Translations under genes and position numbers: made by a program
Shown: positions 54,813 through 64,000 of the stretch, piece after piece
Layout of the letters: the number at the start of each line of letters is the position of its first letter
Numbering within the stretch: the stretch's first letter is position 1
NCBI GenBank assembly: GCA_003116995.1
Contig: BDSL01000010.1
Coordinates: 496,001-560,000, forward strand
Source: Yamagishiella unicocca
Taxonomy: Eukaryota; Chlorophyta; Chlorophyceae; Chlamydomonadales; Volvocaceae
DNA: 64,000 nt
Direction: 5' to 3'
Notes under the pieces: model-generated
Database searches by the model: none
Seen by the model: the letters and a program-made list of their open reading frames with translations, nothing else
What the model was told of the DNA's origin: nothing

Positions 54813-57448
54813 TTAAGAGCCACCATGACGTCGACACGGCGCGCTGCGGTACGCCTTGCAGCATGTGGTGCACAGTAAGAGTGAGCACACCCGAGCAGCA
54901 GAGTTTCCGCATACGCAAAACCCCAGGCCGTGCTTCGCGAATGCAGCCGCTCGCTCGGCCATCTCGTCTTGCACGGCAGCTCGCTGCTGCTCCACGCTGC
55001 GAGCTGTAGCCCTCTGCAGTCAGCGGGCGGGCGCGAATAAGGGGTGGGGCAGGATTTCCTTGGTGAGGGGCGTGGTGTCCCTCTGGGGTATTGGGGTAAG
55101 AAGTGTGTGGAGGTGTCACGGTGGCGAGCCAAAGGGCGCGGGAAGCCAAGGGATAAAGGACCGTTGCAGTCCCACCTGCGGTAAAATGCATTTTCCGAAC
55201 ACGATGCGAAATATGCTGGTGGTTGTAATCGTTACAGGTGTTGAATCCTATTTCAGGACCAAAGCGTAGGGATCAGCGACGGCAACTGGGTGGAGATTGC
55301 GGAAACACTTCCTCCCAAACCCTGCCATCCGCACCTGTGCTGTCGCGATCTGCATCGCCTTCAGCGCGCCCTGCTTCGCTGCCGCCACCACCCGCCGCTG
55401 CTCCTCCGTCAGGCGCGTCCTCTCCCGCTGCTCCCGCCACTGCTCTTCCTGACGCCTCGCTTCCTGCTGCCGCCTTTCCAGACCCAGTCGGCGCTGCTCC
55501 TCCCGTAGCCGCCTGACCTCCAGCAGCCGCGGCAAGCAGGCCCTATGCGCCGCGAGCAGCCCCGCCGTACTGCCGTACGCGGCGCACAGATCCCGCCGAG
55601 CCTCCGCCAGGGAGGGTCGCTCCAACCCCTTCTTAGCCGCCTCGTCGCCCGCCTCCACCATGTCCCGCAGTGCCGCCACCAACTGCAGGCCCAGCTGGTC
55701 CCGACCCCAATGCAAGGGCTCCCTCTCCTGCCGGACCACAACCAGCAGCCGCACCGGCACCGGGCAGCGATGAGTCAGCCCAAAGTGCCCCAGCAGGCGC
55801 ACCACAAGCTCGGCCTTAGTGGCCGTAACTGGCAGCTGCAGCTGCTTCAGAGCCTCTTTCAGCTCCGGAACCTTGCAACTCATCGGCTGGCACAGCAACC
55901 TGTCCCACCGCCCCCAGTCGACCTCCACATCCGCCGCACCACCTTTGTGGGGCAGCGGACCCCTGCCTCTGTCTACAGAGACAGCCAGGGCCAGCGCCTC
56001 CAGTCCCGCCCGCGACCCCCGGTACATGTCGCGGCAGGCCAGCCCGGCGCGCGCGATGTCGGCCGCCACCACGCTGGGGCCGCGCAGGCCGCCCGGAGGC
56101 TCCAGGGAGGCGGCCAGCTGGCAGAAGACCATGGCCCAGACCTCCTGGCGGGCAGCGGCGGGAAGGAAGCAGCGCAGCAACAACGTTGGTGGGATGCACA
56201 TATGCGAATGAAGGGGCAGTAAAAAAGGTGGGAAACATCGGGGTGCGGTACATAAGCAGCGGGGCGCTGCGGCGAGCTAACAATCCCTGACCATTGGACC
56301 AACCAAAACGTCCAAGACAGCGCTGCCCTGGGAACAGCAGGACACACTTCCTGTAGGACACATAGCGCCACACGGTTGCCAATGCTCACCGCTGGCAGGG
56401 GTGTGCAGCCGGACGGCACTAACTCAGATGCAGCGGGGAGCTTGAAGTCCGCCACCGCGGCCCGGGCGCTCTCGGCCGCCTGCTGCCGCTTCTGCCGCGC
56501 CGCTTCGGCCTTGGCCTCTGCGATCTCCTGGGCGTTGTCCCTCTCATACTTTAGCCGGGCCTAGGACGATGTGGAGAGGCGCGGGAGGCGAGGGGACACG
56601 GGAGGGAGGGCTCGGAGACGACGTGCAGGTGTCCGAATGGCTGCGGAATGCGTCACCCAAAGGGCCTGGCCCGTGCGTTGATGCCCCAAGGGGGTGGCTG
56701 GTGTGCAGCAGCGAAAGGCATGGCCGGTGCGCTGCGACGGCTGCTGGGCTTGGCGCTATGAGCAGCGCACAAGCGAGGCGACACGTGGGCGGCACGGGTG
56801 AATTTCGGAGCAGCTGCACGTGGACGGGAGCTCGGCCGTTTAGTAGTCCTTCCCCTGGCGCCCCAGCAGATAGAGCATGCGCGCGCCAACGCTTGCTGCA
56901 GTTAGGGTGAGCGTACGGACCCAACTACCGGTACATTGATCCAGGTCGCTGGTTCCAACATGCCTGCAATGCTAACCAATTGCGTGCGTGGCCATCGCCT
57001 TGCGTACTGGATGCACGCAACCTCTGCGAGCAACACTACGTTCAATCGCCTGTCGACAGGGCTTATGTCACCGTGCATGGCAATGTGGTGCAAAGTGATG
57101 GAGAGCTGGGGACTAAGTGGGGCCACGGTACGGCAGCCACCCGATTGGGATTTGCAAAGGTGTACGGGACCCCGTGGGCAGCTCTGGCTCCCAACCTGCT
57201 CCTCGTAGCGTCCAAACCTGCTTGGCCTCGGCTAGGGCCATCACCTCCTCTACCACATACAGTCTCATTGGCGCCGCATTGACGTGGTGCGGGTTGTTCG
57301 CCAGCTCGCATTCCAGTGCACCCAAGTCTCGATCCGTAAGGCCGTACCCACGAGCAAGTGTTGCACAGATGCGCTTTTGCGGCGGTGGAGGCGCCTCAGC
57401 TTCAACCTTTGCAGCACTGCTGGCGGATTCCTTGCGCTTTTTGCCCAT
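54813..57448 (-). CDS. SAP-domain protein with Cys/His-rich C-terminus, 470 aa
   Basis: Four exons on the minus strand: 57448-57218, 56560-56390, 56144-55335 and 55013-54813, all phase 0. The start MGKKRKESASSAAK carries a basic nuclear-localisation-like stretch. Exon 2 is a charged helix (ERDNAQEIAEAKAEAARQKR). Exon 3 has EVWAMVFCQLAASLEPPGGL, then DIARAGLACRDMYRGSRAG, then a SAP motif at about 222-257 (VPELKEALKQLQLPVTATKA, ELVVRLLGHFG), and a long Arg/Glu/Gln coiled coil. Exon 4 ends with FCVCGNSAARVCSLLLCTTC and CKAYRSAPCRRHGG, a putative zinc-binding knuckle. SAP domains bind DNA at AT-rich scaffold regions. Proteins with this layout form a multi-copy family in volvocine algae to my recollection; the function is unknown. 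Confidence 0.85.
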
Positions 57449-57998
57449 TATGCCACCAATCGAACTTGGGGTTGTACTTTCCAACTCTTGGAAAGCGGGC
57501 CGCGCTATGTAGTAAAGTAATACATGTGGAGGACGTGTGTAGAGACAAGACTGTCACTTATGTACCATAAGCTTCCAGGCCGACGCAACCGGGTTCGTCA
57601 GGTCATCACCAACATGATTATCATTGAGGCCCAAGGCGCAAGAATAAGCAATATACACATAAACATTAAATGTGCTGACCCATTTCCAAAGCGGCCAGGC
57701 GCACGTGACCGCTACGTTTTGGATCGATACAGCAGCTACCTGGCAAAGTTCGGGATATACTATTAAAAAGCTTGTTGATAGGGTTACTTGGCTTTTTTTC
57801 TTCCGTTGCTAGACTCTATTTTAGCTGTGTTTTATTCTTTGCCAACCTTCTTCCTGCGCTGCTTCTTGCTAATCCTGTTTTCATTGCCAGCAAAAACAGC
57901 GTACTTTGCGGCTGTTATTATATAAGGTCCAAATAGTACGGGGCACGGGCACAAGTTCGCAGACTCTTGCGTTGTGAGACAACCGCGGCACAAACTAA
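57449..57998. other. Bidirectional promoter region of the SAP-domain and phosphorylase genes
   Basis: 550 bp between divergent ATGs, AT-rich. A TATATAA lies at 57919-57925 on the plus strand. Short open frames on both strands (for example a basic KKQRRKK-ending frame on the minus strand at 57832) have no support. Confidence 0.45.
57919..57925 (+). promoter_or_regulatory. TATA-like box of the phosphorylase gene
   Basis: TATATAA 80 bp before the ATG at 57999, in an AT-rich context. Confidence 0.35.
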
Positions 57999-60401
57999 AT
58001 GCTTGTTGGACAGAGGAGGGTCGTCGCGCCCGCTGGCGCACATCAAGAGGGCCTGGGAAGGCATGTGGTCCCTCTGCAGCTTCTTCCCTCAGCTCCCACT
58101 GCTGCTCGGCGGGCTCGGATTGTAACAAGGGCTCACCTTGAGAACTTGGATACGCACGCCGTCGCGGCGATCGGTCGCCACAAGCCGACCTATACAAATG
58201 CGAACTTTCCAACAGATGCGGAAGGACGTACATACCACCTTGGGACCAAGGTGCGAACTTGCGAACCTATTCTCACCAGTGTCCCTCATCCAGATTCATT
58301 TACTATGGGCCCTGACTACTGTCGTCTTCATCGTTATATATAGGAGGGGGAGGTTGCACCGCGCATCCTCAGCGTTGGATCCGTTAGTCGCGCCCAGCTT
58401 TTGAGCACACTGCTCGATGCAAGCAACCCGGACAAGCCGCTTTTTCAGCGCACATCCAGCCGTGGCTTCCTGACCATAACAGGTGAGGATAATCAAATTG
58501 TGGGAAACCTGGAAGGGTGCGCGGGGTGTGAGGTGGAGCGGTTCTATAACTCCAAAGTGTGGGCAAAGCGAACAGACTGTTCAGGTTGTTCCCCCGTCAG
58601 AAAGGTCACCCCCTCGCACATATCCCCCAGAAATGACAGCAACGCTGTCCAACCTCTAAGATCAGCGGGGGCGCTCTCCCACCACATAATGAGGGCTTGG
58701 AGTCATCGCTGGAGTGCCAAGCATTTTCCCCCGGTGTTCGTCTAATCAAAAGCATTTTATCACAGCTTGCTTTACTTCATGTTTTCACGACACGTGGTCA
58801 CATTGGATCTGCCGTAGGTCGCTACGAGGGCGAGCCAGTCAGCATCGTCAGCACCCACATGGGCATGCCCAACATGGACTTCATCGTGCGCGAGAATCGG
58901 GCTGTCGTACGAGGTCAGATGGCCATCGTACGGCTCGGCACGTGCGGTGCCGTACAGCGGCCGGCCAAGCTCGGCGACCTGCTGATCGCAGCCCACGGGT
59001 CGATTGCGATCCGGCGGGACCCCGACTACTGGACTCTGCTCGCTGCTGCGGTGAACGGACACCACAACGGAAACAAGAACGGCAGCAGCAACGGTAACGG
59101 AGCTGCCAACGGTAACGGCACCATCGCCGGGCGCAAGCCGTACGTGGTGGCGCTGCCCGTGCCGGCTGACCCGGAGCTTGCGGCGTTGCTGGCGGAGGAG
59201 GCGGCTCGTGTCGTCGGGCCTGACCGAGTGGTGGAGGGCCTGAACGCGAGCGCCGACAGCTTCTACAGCAGCCAGGTGCGTGCTCATAGATAGCGTGTCC
59301 CTCGCAGGAGCAGAGGTCAAAAGGCAGGAGGGCAGGGTAGATCTTGACGTGTTTGGGATGAAGGAGTCGGCCCAGTTGCAAGCCTGCAGCCCCACGGTGC
59401 AAGTTCGTGCGTGCCGCGAGCGCCGTTGCAACGAAACGGGAAGGAAGGGGACATTGGCAAGGGGTATATACTGTGGGCACGAGGGTTACCGTTGACACAG
59501 GGGATACCGGTAGCTTGCTACGAGTAGGTGAGGGCGTGCATTTGCTGCAGGCCGCATCACACAAGGCTGCATCAATTGCGTTGGCGGTATACCTGCCAAA
59601 ACACTTCAGCAGAGCAACACGTACGGCGTACCGACTTCCGCAGACCTGTCGCCCGCCCGGATACCACCTGCTGCGTTTCTGAACCACGTGCTGCTTACTA
59701 AGCGCACAGCTAACAACCGGCGAAAGTTCTCGACCAGCCTATTTGCGTCGCGCGACATATCCCAAGCTCATTCAAACTCTCTCCCCCCACCTCTCCTTGC
59801 ACCTGTCCCCGCCCCGACACGTGGATGCCTGCCTGCAGGGCCGCACGGGCAGCGAATTCGACGACCAGAACGAGGGGCTGCTGGGCGACCTGGCGGCGGA
59901 GAACCCGGACCTGGTGTCTCTGGAGATGGAAACCTTCCAGCTGCTGGACCTGGCCCGCTGCAGCAAAGGCGAGTTGCGCCACACCGCGAACGAAGCGGGC
60001 GGGGTTTGCGTGAATTGCCGCGGGGATGGTGTGCGAAGGCCGACGTAGAATGTGAGAGCGTGATGAGGGGGCAGGGGGGCGAAGCACAGCCGCTCTCAGA
60101 CCCGTGTCGTACACCATGCTGAATCAACCGATCCACGAATGGTGTAGTTGGGGCGCAAAGCGTGAATGTGAGCGGTGGTCTCCGGCCCGGTGCAGGCTCT
60201 ATCAAGGCCATCGGCATGTGCGTCGCGCTGGCGGAGCGCTACTCCAACGCCTTCCTGGAGTACCGGAAGCTGGAGGAGCTGGAGATTGCGGGAGGCACTG
60301 CGGCGCTGAGGGCGCTCGTGCGCGTGCCGCTGGACCGGCCCACGGCTGAGGCCGAAGCGGAGGCGGTTGCGGAGCGGCAGGTGCAGTACGTATGGGACTG
60401 A
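57999..60401 (+). CDS. Uridine phosphorylase-like nucleoside phosphorylase, 394 aa
   Basis: PNP/UDP-phosphorylase family enzyme: reversible phosphorolysis of a nucleoside, probably uridine, to base plus ribose-1-phosphate in pyrimidine salvage. Exons 57999-58250, 58344-58482, 58818-59275, 59839-59968 and 60196-60401 keep one frame. Motifs in order: YHLGTKEGEVAPRILSVGS (entry of the fold, phosphate-binding G), SSRGFLTITGRYEGEPVSIV, STHMGMPNMDFIVRE, AIVRLGTCGAVQRP, VSLEMETFQLLDLA (nucleoside-binding E-M-E) and IKAIGMCVALAERYSNAFLE. An Asn/Gly-rich insert of about 25 residues (near 212-236) interrupts the catalytic domain. Exon 1 may encode an organelle presequence. Intron 4 uses a GC donor (AAAG|GCGAGT), as required by the frame. 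Substrate choice between uridine and related nucleosides is not certain. Confidence 0.92.
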
Positions 60402-62504
60402 GGCAGGCCTTCAGACCCGGCCGAGGGGCGATGCCGTAGGAGAGGTTCGTGGAATGAATGGCAGCCATGCCGCCGGTGACGAGGCAGAGCGCGTTTGAGG
60501 CCGCGGCTGTCAAGGTCGCGGCGCATGTTAGACCGGGATTGCTTGTGCACGGCAGAGGCCCTATGCGCCACGGGAGTGAGGCACCCTTAGTAAGACGGGT
60601 GCACAACAAGTGCGCCACCATGGATGCATGAGCAGGAGGAGCTTTCGTGTTCGGATCTCACATATGTGTCAGACTCTGGGCCAGGGGCGGGATCGGAGGC
60701 GGGATTCGGGTTTTCGGCCCTCCTTTGCCACCATGTTTGGCTTGTATGCATACGGGAGCCGATTGTACGACAGCCCCCATGTACGTTAATGTAGCGTCCT
60801 ATGGCCATGTAGCACGCGCTACGTTTTGAGAGACATTCTGGCACATGAGTTTTGTTCGTGTATGCGTGTGTATTGTGTTGGCTTCGGTAGCTGCGCTAGG
60901 AGCAGAGCGCTGGCGGCACCATTGCGCTGGGAAATCCACCGCCGTGCCCGTGCCGCCTGCGGTGATGGCGATGCTCTGCCTCGGTTTTCGGTGTTGCAAC
61001 CCAAGGCCAGGCCCCTAGCCGCACGAGGGCGTCATGGCAGCCTGACCGGCTGCCGCCCTTCAGGCAGATATGGAGGCAACGGATCGCCAGAATCCAACCA
61101 CTGTGATTGGCAGAAGAACGGAATTGGCATGTACATACAGATGGTTGCCAGATAGTTCGCCTACTGATTAGATGCCGGACTTAGAACGGATGTGACATGC
61201 TGAATGTTGCGCGTGGATCGGCATGTTCACGATTGAGGCGGCGGGGCCGTTAGGATGGCTGAAAGTTTTGAGTCTGACTCGGAGTGGACCCGCGCTGGGT
61301 GCTGTTGCTAGCGACGGTTGAGGTCTGCGGGGAAAGGCTGTCAGGCGGGCGGTGGTCGTAGATGGACCTGACGTTTTGGCGGTCATTCGATCTGGGTCGG
61401 CGTCATTTAGGTGGTCCAATCGGAGGGGTGTTGGGGTGAATGCATGTGTCATCTCGGCGCTTACTTTTTCGCGCAGTGAGAGCTCCCTCGCGCTCTGAGG
61501 TCGATGTTGTGGTGATGATGTCTGCGACGCAGTTGCGACACGTGGATTGGGAGACGACCGCCCTTAACCTGTTGGCGCCCAGCATTCGCCGATATCACAT
61601 TTGCTACCCAACTCCAGTAGGTTGTCAGCTTAGCACCCTGTTCATGGACAAGGAGTTTGCCATTGCAAAGCACCGTGAGGTCCCATGCGAGTATGGTACT
61701 GACGAAACCCTTGGTGCCTGCAGGCTCACGCATATCGGTACCCTTCGCGTGTGCGTTACAATGTTACTGGTACCTGGCAAGGGCATTTCCTGGTTCAGCA
61801 CCGTGTGGTATCAAGCCGTATAGGGTGCCTGTGCAACCGGCGCCGCTCCTCGCCACTATCATTTTTACACAGCCTTGCGTCAAAGACCAGCGTGCGTGAC
61901 GTATCTATGCCCAAAAGTTGAAATTGAGGTGATGCACAGGCGGGATCATCCTGGATCATCTCATAGTTGTATTGGCCATCGTTGACCACCTGCGTTGCGG
62001 AATTGCCCCTTCAGGCAGGGGCAATTAAAACTTACGCCGGAATTCTTCATCAGCATTGCTGGCTGCAATGCCGTACCGTGCCCTGCTGGTGTCGTCCGGC
62101 AGCGGGGCAGGGGCATTTCCGTACCAACCGCTTACAATAGTGCTTTCCTTTTTGTGATATGCGTATCGCTGAAGCTGTATACAAGATAGACTGTGCGGCT
62201 GATGGCCAGTCATGTGTGGTAGTAACTGAAATGCGCTTTGCCAGAGGAAAAGTGCGAAAGTGGGCCAACGGCTAGCAGTTCCATCCAATTACGCTGTAAT
62301 TGATACGATATAATGGTAGTAACGGTCAAAGACGACGTGCTTGTGGCATCAACGGCGGAGGATGTGCCAGTCTCATATGCAGACTTGAACATCGCGGCGA
62401 TGCTCGCAGTCGAGGTGGGGGTTTCCCTAGAAAAATGATAAACGTACGTCGTATGTTTGGCTCACGCTTGGAGGTTATGGACTTGAGATGGAGGATCTTT
62501 CAAA
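60402..62504. other. Unassigned interval with possible minus-strand exons
   Basis: No gene is called. Three minus-strand stretches look exon-like: near 62036-62130 (GWYGNAPAPLPDDTSRARYG, donor GTAAGT), 61990-61850 (NDGQYNYEMIQDDPACASPQ) and 61719-61574 (LCNGKLLVHEQGAKLTTYWS, donor CAACAG|GTTAAG). They do not join in phase, so they may be remnants or use exons not found. The composition is AT-richer than the flanks. Confidence 0.3.
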
Positions 62505-64000
62505 ATGGCCAGTCGGAAATCTTGGGTGGGAACCGCTGGGACTCCAATTTACTTGCTGCGGTCCAAAGAACGTGTTCGAGGACGGGGACTGGGGTGTTTG
62601 ACGGAGCCGGAGTTGGGGCGACAAGGCGACCTTTCCTCTACCGTTAGCCTTGCGAGGCCTGCCGGTCGGCAGCGAAGCGGACTCACGGCCAATCTCCCCG
62701 ATTTTGCTTTTCGATAGGCAAGCGACACGGACGTCGAGTGTATCGGGTTCCTTCCTGCTCCCCGGGAGTCCGTATGCGACGCGTTGGCCAGGCTCGCTGC
62801 CGCGCTTCCCGTCTCATTGACACGTCTTCGTCTAATTGGAGTGCCATGCATACCACAGGTAATTTCGGGTCGAGCTTTGCATCGAGCATGAGGCCGAAAT
62901 TTAGGCGCGCAACGCGCCGAGTAGCCCCTGGTGCCAGATCCCATTCACCGTCCCTCCAGGCCGGCCCACATATAAATTAAGCTTCTCATCGCACGCGCCG
63001 CTTTCTTTGCGGACATGGCCCTCCCATCCCCCCGACCCCTTGCCTGCGGACAAAACCCAAGTCGCCACGAACTCCGCACTCTCTCCGCACGCTCTGACTC
63101 CTAGCTCCGAAACCCACGTCCCACAATCCCAACCCTTCGCCCCTCCTCCCGGCTCCTCGATGTGCCAAAGGCCGTTCTTCTGCACCTCGTGGAGCGCTGT
63201 CCGCGGCTGGCCTCCCTGACGATACCCGCCACCGAGCAGCTCTCCGTTGAGCCGCTGGGCGCGGCGGAGCGGCGCCACCCGGAACTGGTGGCGCAGCGGC
63301 TCTGCAGGCCACCGGGCGCGTGGGCGCTGCAGCAGCTGCCAGCGTCGCTGACGGAGTTGAGCCTCATGGACTGCGGGTACGGCAGGGCGCGGGTGGAGGG
63401 TTGGGGCGTTGGGGTGGGTTGCGTGTGTTTATGTGCAGCAGGGCCGCGGAGCGCCACGGAAATGATAATCCGACGGACGGTTAGTGCGGATAGTGTGGTC
63501 CGGCGCAACAGTTGCGAAGGGTGGCGATGGCTTGGGGTGTGTACGCAGGACGTGGTGTGCATGCACATTGGGGTGTCGGGTTGTGTATGCACGCTATCGC
63601 ATCAATTATGCAATCGACACCGTGCCTGATCGACAGCGGCGTGGGCGTGCCGCGCGTATGGCAATTTCTCCCGAGGTTTCGGCCGCCGATCTCCCTTTCT
63701 TGCAGCTCTCTCTCTCTCTTGTGTGCGTGAATTTGCCAATCAAAACCCCCTGCCGAGCTCCGAATCCCGGAATGCACGGCGGGTCTGAAACCAGCCCGTA
63801 ACTTCCCTGCATCCCTCCCCTTCAACCCTGACGACGATGCCGGCTTCCCCTCGCCCTGCTCTGCGCCTTCCGCCCCACCTCACCGCCTAGGTCGCTCCAT
63901 CCAACTTCTCTAGTACACATACGCGGCCTGACGGGCCTTACGCGGCTCTGCATCCAAGGACTGCGGGTGCCCCCGCCGGCAGCGGCGCCGCCAGCACAAT
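62505..64000 (+). CDS. Leucine-rich-repeat protein, 5' part (runs off the right edge)
   Basis: Supported exons: 62718-62858, 63171-63376 and 63891->64000, in phase. A possible first exon 62505-62641 (ATG, donor ACC|GTTAGC) would join in frame through a 76-bp intron. Irregular leucine-rich repeats are seen: LAAALPVSLTRLRLIGVPCI, LVERCPRLASLTIPATEQLS, LPASLTELSLMDC and GLTGLTRLCIQGLRVP. This spacing (L-P-x-S-L-T-x-L-x-L) is typical of plant-type or cysteine-containing LRR proteins used as protein-binding scaffolds. The rest lies right of the window, so overall architecture and function cannot be judged. Confidence 0.68.

Noticed and set aside
57832..58233. Minus-strand frame ending in a Lys/Arg-rich tail
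   Set aside because: It overlaps antisense with exon 1 of the phosphorylase gene and has no start or partner exon; the C-terminal tail alone is not enough.
62549..62944. Minus-strand 131-codon frame
   Set aside because: Antisense to the LRR exon at 62718-62858, which has proper splice sites and LRR spacing.

Overview
The window is nuclear DNA from a green alga, most likely a volvocine/chlamydomonadalean species. The evidence is GC-rich sequence, genes split into many small exons with GT-AG (occasionally GC-AG) introns, UGUAA poly(A) motifs downstream of several stops, Ala/Gln/Gly/Pro-rich low-complexity protein segments, and introns full of minisatellites and short dispersed repeats. No tRNA, rRNA, CRISPR array, bacterial operon or autonomous transposon was recognised. 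Gene models were built by hand from reading frame, splice-site phase and family similarity. For the ten well-supported complete models, and for the weaker orphan model at 51991-53801, the exon lengths add up to an exact multiple of three.

Left part (1-17.1 kb): two minus-strand paralogues encode GT90/CAP10-domain glycosyltransferases. One is cut by the left edge (1-2325) and the other is complete (12544-17039, 11 exons, 469 aa). Between them lie a mitochondrial-type MoaC/CNX3 gene for molybdenum cofactor synthesis (3480-5257, minus), a 114-aa conserved-looking small protein (5768-6413, plus) and a 10-exon ubiquitin-like-domain protein (7901-11152, minus). The 3' halves of the two GT90 genes are almost identical, introns included, while their 5' halves are diverged, which suggests gene conversion.

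Middle part (17.6-41 kb): a 12-exon coiled-coil gene resembling ODA10/CCDC151 (plus, 17651-25920) is divergent from the complete GT90 gene. It is followed on the minus strand by a mitoribosomal mS26 gene (26958-27747), a 1377-aa GRDP/DUF1399-like protein (28331-35131) and an ANKRD39 orthologue (37094-39777).

Right part (41-64 kb): an 18-exon SWI3/SMARCC chromatin-remodelling subunit of 1403 aa (minus, 41049-51660) carries the animal-type N-terminal module as well as SWIRM, ZZ-like and SANT domains. It is divergent from an AT-richer orphan gene whose protein contains eight copies of a 7-residue repeat (plus, 51991-53801). Next come a SAP-domain gene with a Cys-rich tail (minus, 54813-57448), a uridine-phosphorylase gene (plus, 57999-60401) and the beginning of a leucine-rich-repeat gene running off the right edge (from about 62.5 kb).

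The most unusual element is a set of short (about 50-135 bp) dispersed repeat families found almost only in introns, in both orientations. Several copies of one family are flanked by direct repeats of 8-17 bp, as expected of mobile insertions. The genes do not form one pathway; this is an ordinary gene-dense algal region with interesting intron content.
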